64,000 nt of DNA from Acanthosepion pharaonis (GCA_903632075.3 CAHIKZ030000804.1:1590001-1654000), one strand, 5' to 3'. Numbered from the stretch's first letter, positions 24,966-37,803 are shown. Numbers and translations are program-made. Notes: generated from the letters alone by a model not told the origin.

Positions 24966-26190
24966 GAAATAATTCGAAAAGAATATTAAAGGAAATTTTC
25001 ATTTGATATTTGAAGGTCAATTTAATGTGGCCAATAAAATGAAGGGTAACATGACATTAGCTCTACCCGTCGTAACATATAACTTCAACATTTTTAAATG
25101 GAAGATGAATGAAGTTAAAAGATTGAACGCCAAGTCCAAAAATATGCTTATACAAATGAGGATGCACCACCCGAAGTCAGATGTTGCTAGGTTGTACGTA
25201 CAAACAATCTTACGTGTCCGAAGTCTAATCTAATTTGAGGTCTAAAAACTACTTTAACCGGATTGGAAGCTTAACTCACAAAAAGCCAGTGACGCTCTCC
25301 TCCAAATCAAAGAAGATGAACACATCAAGGAATAGCCCGATATTTCTGAAATCCTACCGACAAAAAACGAGCGAAATCCAGCTACGCCAAAAGAGAAATG
25401 CAAAACAACATGGCCAACGGAAGCTCAAAAAAAGCAGGGAGCACAATTCGTTACATGGCAAATACCTTAGAAAGTACGAAAGATGCGGATGTGGACCAAC
25501 AGAAAACTCATCAGTGGCGAAGGGGCACCGGCTTGTAAGTTAAAACAGAAATCGTAATTTTTGCAGCTGAAGACCAAATCCTCGCAACCAGATCCTATCA
25601 GTGTCGCAATCAGGAATTGAACAAAACCGAAATACAGGCTTTGCGGGAAATATGATGAAACATTCGAACACGTTATCTCTGCATGTCTGGAACTGGCTAA
25701 ACATGAATATTCCCCCAGACAACACAAGCTCGCGATATATGTGCAGTTGACTATGAAAAATGCACAAATTCGAAAACTTTGAAAAATGGTATGAACACCA
25801 ACCAGACACAGTTACACAAAATAGCGATGTAACTATCATCTAAGACATACCAAGTCAAACTGACAGGGAAAAAACAATAGACCTATGGATAGATATTTTC
25901 CTAAAAATAACAAGAAATCCAGTGTATCATGATTGACTTAGTATCTGTGAGAAACACCTCCATGAAATTTATCGACAAATTATCAATTACAATGATCAGG
26001 GGATCGAGATTAACAGGCTGTGGGGAATGAAGACTGAGAAAGTACCAACATTAATCGGAACTCTTAGGCCTCATGAGTAAAGGAATGGAAAATTTTACTC
26101 TCAGTGGCACAGATAACATCAACATACAAGTTTCCCAGGAGATGGCGTCATTAGTAACATCCCATATACTAAGAAATGTGATATCATTTA
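24966..26190 (+). pseudogene. REL-type LINE, C-terminal part with zinc-finger-like and nuclease-like region
   Basis: Clean frame 25003-25233 contains NKMKGNMTLALPVVTYNFN, WKMNEVKRLNAKSK and MRMHHPKSDVARLY. Further on, in other frames: RLCGKYDETFEHVISAC (a C-x-x-C/H/C finger whose first Cys is Tyr, about 25640-25690), KWYEHQPDTVTQNSDVTI (about 25790-25840), then the nuclease-type segment. There the expected R-P-D reads R-P-M-D, followed by C-I-M-I-D and MKFIDKLS, and finally GMKTEKVPTLIGTLRP. This order is that of LINEs whose endonuclease is C-terminal. Multiple frameshifts make it a pseudogene. Confidence 0.85.
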
Positions 26191-26273
26191 AATCACAATA
26201 TTCTCATAGTACATAAGTTCCATACTTTGGATGCACATCTGGAAACATAGCATTCACAAACAACCACCACAAC

Positions 26274-26319
<46 letters not shown>

Positions 26320-27550
26320 TTAATAATAGAAGAAAAGTATATATTTGCAGTAAAATCAGATAATCCTTAGCACACCCGACAGGACTATGTAAAATGTACA
26401 ATCCTGCCTTAGCTGATAGACCTGTATTTGTCAATATGTATATTTAGAGAAACTATCATCATCGCTATTCTCCAGAATACTAAGAATTTCGATTTCATGT
26501 GCTAAAATGACAGGAATGATTAGTTTTGACCAAGAAGGAGATTCATACTCCATATACGTATGAAGCTCTCTATGCTGGGCAGTCATTTCATAATCTTTCT
26601 AAAGTAAATGAAAATCCTAATATATAAAAAAAAAATGATATGCTCGACAAAATGATACAAGGATGTCATGGAAGCATTTACATTTTTGAAAATAGCCTGA
26701 TTAATATCAGCGCCGGAAGATGATGAAATATCTGGCGAAAAAATATTGTCGAAACCTGTATACAAAGCCCTCACATTTAAAAACATGAAGACGAGAAAAC
26801 GGGAAACCCAGAACAACAACAAACTATTCAGTGATAACAACAAAGAACTGAAATGAAAGCTGCATGTGGTGTATAATGTACGGAAACCATCAAAGACGGC
26901 ACTCGAAATTATGACAATCATTTATGGTCTGGTAAGAAAACATAAATGATGAACTAGAAAAGACAACAATTATCGAGCATGGATGGAAAGATATTGAAGA
27001 TTATTTCTGTCGAAAACTTATTGGCTGTATCAAATAATGTTTAAAGAAATAAGCTTTAAGGCTCGCCAAAAACGTTGTCTGAAACAACACGAACGTGGCG
27101 AGAAACCGATGAATTATCATGAAATTAACAGCATGATCTTCGCTGCAAAAGAAGACAATGCAATCACAAGGTAAGAATAAATGAAACAACAGAAACAGAA
27201 ATACGACCACCAAATATATGTGGATATCGAAAGTTTAAAGTAAGTACGCTATCATTTCTCCCCAAGAATGATACTAGGAACAATGTTAGAAAATATATTT
27301 CTATTCAAATCAAAAAAACAAAAAAAAACAAATGTGCATATAGTAGATCAGAAGAATTGGCTCTCATTTGAACATGAAAAAATTCTTTAGTTTTAATTTC
27401 TTTATAATTATTAAAGTTATTATTTCATCTTCTTATCAAATAATATAATCCAGTCTACATATCAGTATTTTGTCTCTTCAAAATTTATAAAATGTTTTAT
27501 CTTCAAGATATTTTCTATATGAATTTAACAGTTAGTCAAATATATCAATG
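26191..27550. other. Degenerate sequence with an (AAT)n array; unknown origin
   Basis: Between 26690 and 27190 all three forward frames contain short charged stretches (for example NNNKLFSDNNKELK, and ALRLAKNVV) that look like decayed coding sequence on the same strand as the LINE. I could not place them in a family. The rest is AT-rich. Confidence 0.3.
26273..26330. repeat. (AAT)n microsatellite
   Basis: About 19 AAT units. Confidence 0.96.
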
Positions 27551-27933
27551 TCAGAAGAATTCGGAGTGAAATTCAGCCAGCCCAGAAGAAATGCAGCAAG
27601 GCCCAGAGATAAGGATCCAAATGAAGCAGGTTCAGAAAAATAGGGAGCCAAATGCAGCAAGGTCAGAAGTGTAGTGATCAAAAATCAGCAATGTCAGAAG
27701 AATAGGGAGACAAATGCAGCAAGGTCAGAAGAATAGGAAGCCAAATACAGCAAGGTTAGATGAATAGGGAGCCAAATGCAGCAAGGTCAGAAGTATAGGG
27801 AGCCAAATACAACAAGGACTGATGAATAGGGAGCCAAGTGCAGTAAGATCAGAAGTATAGGGAGCCAAATACTGCAAGGCCAGAAGAACAGGTAGCCTAA
27901 GGCAGCAAGGTCGGATGAAGAGGTAGTCTGATG
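27551..27933 (+). repeat. 31-bp minisatellite, about 12 units
   Basis: Unit built on AATAGGGAGCCAAATGCAGC plus AAGGTCAGAAG. The central seven or eight units are exactly 31 bp and well conserved; outer units are diverged or shortened. Several units end GATG instead of AGAAG, in a partly alternating way, which hints at a 62-bp higher-order unit. Units are contiguous, so this is not a CRISPR-like array. Confidence 0.93.
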
Positions 27934-29477
27934 TAAAAGATCCATATTTAAAGCAACATGTGGTCTTAGTTTATATGTAAGAGCAGCACGCCTTTATGAA
28001 TAACAAATAATAGGTCCTTTATTACAAATAATCAATAATAAACGCACTTCTTGTGCAATGCTGCAGATTGACGACAATGCTTCCTCGCGTTAAGTGTTTA
28101 GATTCGTTTTAGTACATCATAATTGATGCCATCCTTCATATTCAGTGAAACCCTTTAGATGTTCTTTTCGTGTGTCACCATATTTTGTAAATAAATCCCC
28201 ATCATTACTTGGTGCAAACTATTGCCGTACACGTTGGTATTGTTTGTATATTACGCAATTACAATCATTGATGAAAATTAAACACAAGAAAGAAACGATA
28301 GCACGTCTAATCATTAATCATGTGTAGAGGTCGAAATTCTGATTAAGTCGAGAAGAAATTTAGATAACGAAGCATTTTTATTTTTATAGATGTGTGTAAT
28401 GATTGTCTAGATCATTTAGTTGAAAAAAATACAAGAAATGTTTGGTACATTCTTTCCTCGAAATTTTGTTGAGCGGTAAAAGATAAATGTTATTATCAGC
28501 TGAAAAAACAAAAGGAGATGAACGTTAAGACAGCCTTCCCGTGTGAGCTGCTTATATGTTAATGAGAATGTCACGTGTTGTGTGTGTAGAGGAGAAAAGT
28601 GTGCTCGATACTAATTTGTTTAGAATGAGTGTATTAATGATATTTATAATTGTTATAATTTTTTATTATAATGATTTTTGACATTATAATTATTTTTTAT
28701 CTATTTCTTTGGACACGACACAGTTACAATATAATAATTCTGTTATTTATGTATTTCTGATATTAATTATTCTACAAACAAGACACAAAAAGTAGAACAT
28801 AATGATGTATAGCTATTGAACTATAAGCAATGCAAAATTACTTCTTAAACTTATGTTTAAATATGCGACGAAACATTTCATTCTAACCTACTAATCTGAG
28901 CTAACGAAATATTGAAGCAACGAATACAATAAACAAAAAAAAAAAAAAACAGAATTACCCCGGATTGAACACTAAGTGAGACAATCAAGGAACTGTTTCT
29001 TATAGAAGCTGTAGTTGTTTCTTGTTAAAGAAGAGAAAACTAGGGAACACTAGGTATACAGCAAAAACTGCTTTACAAATATTTACCGAAGTGAAATTGA
29101 CAGATGTAGAGATTGGTAAATATTTTTATTTACAAATATCCAGGTAAAAAACAAATTAACATTAAGTTGTATAATTAAAATTACAGAGAGTTTTCCCTCA
29201 GCAAATGAACATTTTGAAATCTCATACAGTTATCAATCACAAAATAGAAACAGAATCCTAATGATTATAAACATATTACTTATGTAATTATAATATATAA
29301 TTTCCGTAACTATATTATCATCTAAAGAGCCTAACGTTCTTCGATATTATGTCATAGTGCAAGAAAATAAAGAGGAAAAATGAAGATAAGGATGACAGAA
29401 GTTAAACCATAATATGTAACTTCAATAACATTGTTCGAATACAGGAAAGGTGTGTGCACAATATATAGAACATAGTG
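27934..29477. other. Non-coding
   Basis: AT-rich, with a poly(A) run near 28933. No gene recognised. Confidence 0.45.
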
Positions 29478-29745
29478 CACAAAAAAAGTAAGGGTATGAC
29501 CAGAAATCTTAAACTCTTCCCGGAGAGTATAAAGCCGAAAAGAACGCTTGAATTCTAAGATTAATCTTAACAGTGATTCAAAGAAGGATAAAAACAGGAG
29601 ACAACCAAGTGGATTCACTATGATCACAAACATCCTTGTTTAGACATGCGGCAGTTTGACTTATAATGAAGAGTAACAGGTAAAATGTTGAGCTTAAGTT
29701 TTGTGGCTACGTATAATAATAGACATTCAATGATGACTCACATTG
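29478..29745 (+). repeat. Dispersed repeat family R2, copy 1
   Basis: Aligns with 31645-31915 in the same orientation through blocks such as TCTTAAA(C)TCT..CCCGG, AATGCTTGAATTCT-like, TTAATCTTAACAGTGATTCAA, GTGGATTCACTA and CAGGTAAAAT. No coding content. Confidence 0.75.
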
Positions 29746-31644
29746 AAAAAAATATGTTAATTGACAAGTGTGATAAACATTCTGCCAATAAGGAAGGATG
29801 AAATGTAAAAGTAATGCTCGGTAAGGGCAAACGCAACGGACGTTAAGAAGCATACACTTCGAGAACATATCAAGATTATCAGGAAACAATATAAAATAGC
29901 TGTTACCACATCTGGTAGTCGTAAATATGACACTTTTTTGACTAGTCAAATCAAGGTTATATGTTTTAAGGTGTAAATATTATAAAATTATCTGGAGCAT
30001 TACAATAAATCCAGAACACATATTATGGCATTAATATAAGATCTAGTTCTTCAGTTCTAGAAGGAAACTCTCCAGATAAGTAATTTGATGAAGGGGACTG
30101 AGTCAAGTTTAAAAATATAATATCTCGATTCTCACAAGAGAAGATAAAAGCGTAAAACAATGTTGTTTTTCAGCGTTTCAGCTCTTGGAACGCGGTTTAA
30201 TAAACTATTTAACCAGCTGTATAGACTGAATAATGAAATAATTCAGAACATTGTTATTGAAAAAAAATAGATGAGTAAAGAGACTGAAAGTGTAGAGAGT
30301 ATATCTATCGTAGTTTATACACAAGGTTTTGATGCCATTTACTATTTCTGGGAATAAAAGTACAACTGAAGCCTATTTATCATATGAATAACTCTCTGGG
30401 GTTAAAAAGAAATTGCAAAAATAGAAAGAATAAGTACAGAGACTTTTTATCAAGAAGTAAAGTGTACTTGAAAAATAACGGTTACAAGATGTAGAGTCTA
30501 AACTATTACAGTTGTTAATTAAAAATTATTTGAGACTGTCCAGGCAGCCGTATGGTTAGAGATATCAAGAATGCCAGAGAAGTGATGATATGCAAAGATT
30601 AACATCAGACACCTGGTGTGAAAAGCAGATTAGTGAATAAATGTTTATGATAATAATGGTTTCGACAGCACAAAATGCGGAAGTTAATAATGACAATAAT
30701 AATAACTATAATAATAATATACTGATAATGATAATAAGAACTCTGATTTTTTTTCGGGTGCCACGCTTTTAGACTATTTTATTTGTGTTATATTTGTATT
30801 ATTGTTAAACACCCCGAGGCTTATATCATTAAACGTCAGTAAGGAAGAAGAGAAGACGCGTATGAAAAATATTGTATTCTCTTCTTTATTTCTTACTTTT
30901 TTTTTTTTTTTTTGATTTACAGCTAATAGAGTGGAAATGAAAACGCTGCAGGATTCCGGTAACATTTGATATAGCCTGCGTTCATCTCATTGTAGAAGAA
31001 GTGATATGCTGTTGACAGGCAGCTGTGGCTTTAGGTCTTTGCCGCTAGATTATGTGAGAACGGAAACGCCAGCATAGTCTGTTCGTGCAGAAGACTGAGC
31101 GAAAATGCTTTGTCTCTGTTTTCTGTACAGTTGATTAAAAAAAAAATGCTCACCAGGGTGAAAAAGAAAAGGAAAAACTCATTAGTTAATGATGGCAATT
31201 CTTTGATTTTTCTAAAATGTTGTTAAAATTAAGATGATTATCAATAATTAGGTGTTAATAACGTATTAAACATGTTTATTATTATTATTATTAGTAGTAG
31301 TAGTAGTAGTAGTAGAAGTAGTAGTAATGGCGGTGTTGGTGGCACTAGTAGTAGTTGGAGGAGTATAATTTTTGTTTTATTATTTTCAATTATGGTGTAA
31401 AAATAAGTAGAAATATTAAAATGGATGACTGGGAAAATTGAATCCAATTTAAATCGTACATTCAATAGGAATACAAATGAAATTGATTCGATACAAACCA
31501 AAAAAGTTTTGGGGTTAGTTTTCTAAAAGAAATGAAGAAAAATTTAAGAGACGGCAGACCAACGAGTTAAATTTCGATTACATTATTCGAATAGGTATGT
31601 GATAATATGCCAACCTATTAATTATCGTAAGCAAACAAAAACTA
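29746..31644. other. Non-coding
   Basis: No gene. It contains a T run at about 30897-30914, a less AT-rich patch at 30965-31110 of unknown origin, and a triplet array at about 31272-31330. Confidence 0.45.
31272..31330. repeat. (TTA)n-(GTA)n triplet array
   Basis: TTA units change to AGT/GTA units midway, with later single-base interruptions. Confidence 0.93.
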
Positions 31645-31915
31645 ACGGACTGAACAAAAGTCTTAAATTCTCCCCGGCTTGAAGACCTGAAACAATGCTT
31701 GAATTCTGCAGAATTAAGATTAATACTGACAGTGATTCAAAAAAAAAAAAAAATAAAAAGAGAGGAGCTATCTAAGTAGATTCACTACGAACAAAACCAT
31801 CCTGGTTTATACTTGCGTTATTAAGCAATATAATAAACAGTAGCAGGTAAAATCACGGGCTCTCGACCTTAAGATCCGTGGCCAAAAAATGATAACAGAC
31901 AGGAAGGTATAATTA
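31645..31915 (+). repeat. Dispersed repeat family R2, copy 2
   Basis: Partner of 29478-29745. It contains an A run (about 31739-31753) where the other copy has GAAGGATAA. Confidence 0.75.
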
Positions 31916-33149
31916 GTAATTATCTAGGCATCAAATGATAACACCAGTAAAAGTAATTTTTTTCAATTGTAACTAAAATAGGAATACAGATGAATTTGAT
32001 TAGCAGCAAGAAAAATAGATCTAATCCTAGAAAAAAATAATTTAAAGAACTTTATATTCAAACTCGGTAAGTAAACTAAAAAAAAACTGATATCACCGAG
32101 CAAAAACAAAACGATTATCTGGTATTTAGTACATTATATTGTTATTACTAACAGTCATGAAAATCATATCAAACTTGCTTATATTATGGTATATAATGTA
32201 ACATTGTAGTCATGATTAGTAGCGTAAGTGAAACAGTAGAAAAAAACAAAACAATTGAGAAGAGCTGAAAATATGAAAAATTGAATACATAATTTATATG
32301 CCAACTATTGTTTTTTTAACTTTGTTGATGCAATCATAAATTTTCGGTCGTTGTGTCTGTGCCCCCCAGCCTTGATCAAATGCAACCGACAACGTATGTT
32401 CTACAGAATGTTCCAATGATACAATAGTATAGTGGGTTAAAACGACGATTCTAGAAAGTGGAGTAATATTAATAGTTTGTATTTGGATGCAGTTGATGAA
32501 AGAACATAATATAAACTAGACGAGCTAATATTATCTGTGTGATGAGACAATCTGCCCTCGTCGATTTGCAATTTCCCTGTCGGTTACATTAAAAATATTT
32601 ACACCTTAGGATGGCCGAAGGGCACAACGTGTGAAACATTCAACAACAAAGGTGAGATAACAGTTTGCATGCCTATAAACAATTTAACTAAGGATAACTT
32701 CTTATCCAAGTAATATAGCCAGAATATATATTATTGAATCATGAAATATTACGACGAATATACCCACGGATAGAGAAATGTTGCTATGCAAGTAAAAATC
32801 AGAATAAAATAAATATAACAAATTGCGAGTTGATGTTGAAATGATATTGAAATTAAAAAACAAAATGAAAAATAGATGAACTTTTCGAATTTTTCGTCAT
32901 TTGTTCATATTTATGAAATGAGTCTGATCAAGAATCATTCTATATAAGTTCTCGGAAAAAACAAACAATATCATGAATGTGAACACAAATGTAAAATCAT
33001 AATGTACTCACTATTCTCCATTTTAAAATTGCATTTATTCTAATAAGGATCAGATAATTATCACTCGAATATGAGAGACAAGAAATGTCACAAAGTTCCG
33101 GAATATCAACCTCAACGAGTTATTTAATAAAAAGAATAGTTTTATTGAT
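31916..33149. other. Non-coding
   Basis: No gene recognised. A short less AT-rich block at 32340-32410 and another at 32600-32660 (GGATGGCCGAAGGGCACAAC) look like old repeat fragments. Confidence 0.4.
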
Positions 33150-33530
33150 ATTAATATGTTTTTCCCAAAAATGTATTGCTGGTAATATTTTTTCCTTCGG
33201 AAATATATTGCAGGTATTTTGTTTCCTTCAAAAATGATTTGCTGATGATAATTTTTTCGTCAAATATACATTGTTGCTAATAATTTTATAAAAATTAAGT
33301 AATGCTGTTAAAACATATCTTTTTCAGTTTTTACAATGTTTTGACCTAAGATAGTGGATCAACTATTTGCCCATAGCCGGGACCCAGACAGCCGACACCA
33401 CCTGGGGTCAGTGTGGACTTGGTAACGCCAAAAATTAAGAGGGGATTCCACGCTTCTCAAATCCAGAGTCATTGCTGTTGGATGTAGTTCATCATTTTAC
33501 CAAGGAAGTTGTTATAAAAAGACTTCACGA
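33150..33530 (+). repeat. Probable solo LTR, same family as 42585-42910
   Basis: Four to five tandem units of about 33 bp (built on AAATATATTGCTGGTAATTT) precede a segment containing CTATTTGCCCATA, ATTAAGAGGGGATTCCACGC and ATTGCTGTTGG. The same architecture, tandem units then the same ordered blocks, occurs directly downstream of the Gypsy integrase relic at 42 kb, where it would be the 3' LTR. No internal region accompanies this copy. Confidence 0.6.
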
Positions 33531-33600
33531 ATAAATAGATTATTAAATAATTAGTATCAGTCTATATTTCTTATATGACATATTATGTATACTATATTAT

Positions 33601-34355
33601 TATGCGGACTATTGTCCTCATCTTTGTCGTCATATTTCGGCCGTTGTACGCTACATCCTTCTTCAGGCAGGGGGGAATGTCGAACTGAACCCTTTATTTC
33701 GCTCACTGGTGTAGGCTTTTATAGTTCCACGTGCCATGTATAATGGATGCCACTTATCAGTTATCTCCTGCTTAATTTCCTCTCCAAGTTCTCCATTGCC
33801 TTAACCAGGTATGAACTCACACTCTGTGGGTCCTCTCACTGGATGGAACTAATGCCTTTATCATGTGTACAAGGTGTTCTAGAGGACATGTGTATATGAA
33901 TTTCTGGGTATTAAAAAACTTATTTCTTTATTTTTACCAGAGCTCAGATTGCAATTTGTGACGTTATCGCTTTCCTCTGTCACTCCTTCTTACTGTTTCC
34001 CATAATGTATTCATTTCTATGCTTGGTCGGCTCAGGAGATTTTTGTGGCCTATCATATGCGCTGATTCCTTAAGTTAAGTGGCAGGGAAAAGCGATAATA
34101 ACAACAAAAATTGTAGCATGAACCCTGTTAAAAAACATGCAATGCTAACAGCAAACATTGCAATATGAGCACTGGTAAAAAAAAGGGTTACTGAAGATAT
34201 CAGGTTTATCTAAGACATTAGACATGGCACGTGGAACTAGAACAGTCTACCCCAGTGAGCGAAATAAAGGCTTCAGTTCTACATTCCAACATCCTGAAGA
34301 AGTCCGAAACCTTGTAACAAATATGGCGACAAAGATGAGGACAATAGTCCGAATA
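33601..34355. repeat. Inverted repeat: arms of about 140 bp around a 470-bp spacer
   Basis: The left arm 33601-33742 is the reverse complement of 34215-34355. Shared blocks on the left-arm strand include CGGACTATTGTCCTCATCTT, TTTATTTCGCTCACTGG and TAGTTCCACGTGCCATGT. The right arm is also part of a family R1 copy (34080-34390). This may therefore be two opposed copies of one dispersed element rather than a foldback transposon. No transposase is inside. Confidence 0.85.
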
Positions 34356-34390
34356 ATGTAAATAGTTTATATAATTAGTATCCACAACAC
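34080..34390 (+). repeat. Dispersed repeat family R1, copy 3
   Basis: Contains ATAATAACAAC, ATATGAGCACTG, AGGTTTAT and GTCCGAATAATGTAAATAGTT in the same order as in the 15.2-15.6 kb copy. Confidence 0.65.
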
Positions 34391-34685
34391 TAGCTTTCAA
34401 TGAGTGATATATTTCTTCGTATCTGTCAGATTGTTATAAATATTCAGAAACATAATATAGTAATCGACACATAAACCAGTCTGTAGAAAAGAGATCACCC
34501 AACTTGAGCCATTGCAATACTTTCATATCAACTGATGATTTTGTTGTCAATAAAACTGACGTGATCTTCAACATTAAAATATTCTGTTAACTGCAGATAC
34601 GATTTGGCAAATGTAAAAAATGTACTAAATTCTCTATACAAAATAATAATTTTCATATATCATCTCTTAATCATTATCTATATCG

Positions 34686-34690
<5 letters not shown>

Positions 34691-34760
<70 letters not shown>
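34691..34760. repeat. (AT)n microsatellite
   Basis: About 35 AT units. Confidence 0.97.
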
Positions 34761-34763
<3 letters not shown>

Positions 34764-35113
34764 TAAAGGTAGACAGAGACAGAGATCGTGAGAGACACAG
34801 ACAAACAGATAGATATAGGAAATACGTGGAAGCATGGATATATAGTAATAAATCTTACTAAAATACTTCAATACTTGAAATAACTATCTTTAATTTTCAC
34901 GCAATGAAAGTAACAAAAACTTAACGAAAATGACACTGGAATATATTCTTTTATTAGAGAATGTAATGAAACTTGTTTGCTTGTTTGGCTGTATATATCT
35001 CGGTGACTGAACATTATTTGTTATGATTTGTCAATGTCTATACCTATAAGAAATGGGGATGATTACTCAAAAATATCTATCCACTAAAATGACTAAGATT
35101 TACAAATAATATG

Positions 35114-35310
<197 letters not shown>

Positions 35311-36829
35311 TATTACTCGGCGTTGCTTTGGGTTTATTCAAAAAAATATCATGAACCTCATCCAATCTCTAAAGTTAAAATAAAGAATACTTTTTCTTTA
35401 GTGCCTTTTATCTATATGGCGAAAGATTATGAAGTGTGAAAACATTTATAACAAGAGAAAGTTTTTTTTTTTTTTTTTTTTTACAGAAGCACAGATGATA
35501 CAATAGAAATTGTCAGCAAATGAAGTGTACATTAATCGCAATCGACCTTCGAAAATTGTTGAGGAGAAATACTTTTTTGACAGCTTTTGCTCAAACTGCA
35601 CCGAATGAACAACATGCATTGGAAGGATAACAAATTCAACAAAGACTTCTCCTAGCAGCCGTGTCAAGGCTGAAAGCCAACATTCGCAAAGACTTTATAG
35701 AATTGTTCTTTGCACCTCAGTTTCGACGGGTCGAGTAGCAGGGGTTCTGGTAGTGCTCCTTCCTCGTCTACTTAACCCTTGCTCATTAGTTCCTACTGAC
35801 TTTGCATTAGCTGGACATATAGCATTTTTGTCAGTCTAATTTGAGTTTCTTGTTACTAAGCGTTTCTTCTCAGTGCTTTCATCCTTTTGGCTCTAGTATT
35901 AGCGCGTCCAAGTGAAGGATTTCGCTTTCTTTGCATTACTGCCAGGCTGTAGTTGGAGGGTTCCGGCTAAGCTTTTTAAATAACAATGAATTAATCAATT
36001 AAATATCTAGAATATTATACACATTAATGGAAATATAGCTACAATAAATTAAATGCAAGTTTATAAGGGAGACCACGGAAACGTGGTAAACATTTACATG
36101 CAACTTCGTAATGTTAGTATTTATCTCAAAATAGACTACAAAAACGTTCTAATGACAAAAATAAAATTAACGTGCAGCAAGAAACATACTCACTATGAAC
36201 ACTAATACGTACACGTTAAATTTAGCATGATTATAAATGAATAAAAGAGGGTTTTTACATTATAAGTGAATTTTCAGAATAAAACTGTCTACATTTTAGA
36301 GCTCAAGTTTCCAAATATAGGAGTTAGTAAGCATTATTTAAACGCTGATCAGATGATAAATAAATAATAAAAAATTAGGATTTACACTTAAACTTTTTTT
36401 AATAATATGATTTTCACAAACTTCAATTTAAAGTTTCAAAAATTCAAAATATACTTGCATGGAGGCAGCCTACATTTTTACTGGATGACAACTTTGATGC
36501 GAATGAGATTGTTTTGCATTTATTTCATCACACAGCACCAATGAACACTATAAATTAAGCAAAATCGATAGTACGCGGAACAAAAGCAATTGTACAGACT
36601 AAACATCTCGATCGATCTCGCAGACGCGTCTTCTATCTACGTGCAATTCTCTCATCGGTGCACACTTTCGTTTGCACTTATTCTTTTTATCATAGGAAAG
36701 GATATAATTTTTGCCGTCAAGTTTATGCAAACTAAATTATTTCAGTACCAAAACTGGAAATTCATGGAAAAACTGATATTTTTCATAGTGTAATTATGAC
36801 ATATGGGGTGTCATATTTGAATTTGAGTT

Positions 36830-37620
36830 GATTGACCTAAACAAAAATTATGTGCAAGTTTTCATCGGAATTCTCTTAAGCACTTCAATTGAAAGATTAA
36901 TGGGGCAACAAGGTGTTCATGTGTCATCTTGGGGGCCCATTATGTAGTTTTCAAAATCTGATAATCGTTTTCCATACATTTTAAGATTGTAACATACGTG
37001 TAAAATTCCGTTGAAATTTGTAAATTTGGGGGTCACTTTAGTTCACCCTAGGCGTCCCAAAATTCAAGACAAAGGACACGTTTAAGACTAAGAGTAATTG
37101 AAATAATAAAGCACATCATTTTTTAAAGTTTTCTATTTAATCGACTTCATGAAAAAGGCTGTAGACTTAATTCAATATATCGGTGTTCCCTGCTGATCCC
37201 CTAACTCGTGGGGGTCCCATTGTTTATTATCAGTGAATTCTAAGTGACTACTTTAGTTACTCGATATAGTCTCAATATGTACTGAAATGTTCGTTGAAAT
37301 TGGTGAATACTGCTACCAAATACACTTGAAAAGCAATTGAAGCATCAAAGGCTTTATAGGGTCATCCTGGTGGCCCCCACTATGCATTTTTTTTCAAATA
37401 TGACAATCGATTTTTATCTCATTGTAAGAGCGTAACAAACATGCAACATATTATCAAAATCGAAGCAATTTGAATTTTGGGGTCCTTTTGGGGCACTGTT
37501 GGTGTCCCAGAATCGGGGGAAACGAAAATTAATAAAGTGTATAATAAGCGTGGTAGTAAGTTGCATACACTTATCAAGTTTCATTAAAATCGGACTTAGG
37601 GTTTAGATTTCAAGTCTGAA
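36830..37620 (+). repeat. Diverged tandem repeat with G/C-run blocks
   Basis: Similar text recurs at roughly 445-bp spacing. One set is TGGGGGCCCATTATGTAGTTTTCAAA..TGATAATCG at about 36930 and its counterpart at about 37370. Another is GGGGGTCACTTTAG..GGCGTCCCA at about 37030 and GGGGTCCTTTTGG..GGTGTCCCAG at about 37480. A shorter motif of the type 'catac..caaatTTCATTaAAATCGgA' appears at least five times. No coding frame. Confidence 0.65.
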
Positions 37621-37799
37621 AGTTTAAAAAGAAAAAACTAATGGAAATTCCCATTTAAAAATTATATTTATCGATTATCGGTTATAAATTTTTTAAAATG
37701 ACTAATTTTTTCCTAGACACACCCAGTATCGAGTAAAAATCTCTGTTCCAAATTTGGCGGAATAATGCTTTATGGTTCTCGAGTAGATCATGAACATAC

Positions 37800-37803
<4 letters not shown>

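Larger units (their letters stand above)
22000..26190 (+). mobile_element. REL-type (R2/R4/Hero-like) LINE, decayed, split by an LTR element
   Basis: Two plus-strand blocks (about 22000-23159 and 24966-26190) are successive parts of one reverse transcriptase-type polyprotein. The left block ends in GTYIFSLIYEGG and a Tyr-Glu-Glu-Asn segment. The right block resumes with IIRKEY and continues NKMKGNMTLALPVVTYNFN, the normal continuation in this family. The C-terminus has a zinc-finger-like segment and a restriction-like-endonuclease-type segment rather than an APE nuclease, hence the REL assignment. Stops and frameshifts are numerous and the 5' end is missing. An (AAT)n array occupies the beginning of the preserved region. 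Confidence 0.85.

Noticed and set aside
27551..27933. CRISPR-like array
   Set aside because: Units are contiguous without spacers and the genome is eukaryotic; it is a minisatellite.
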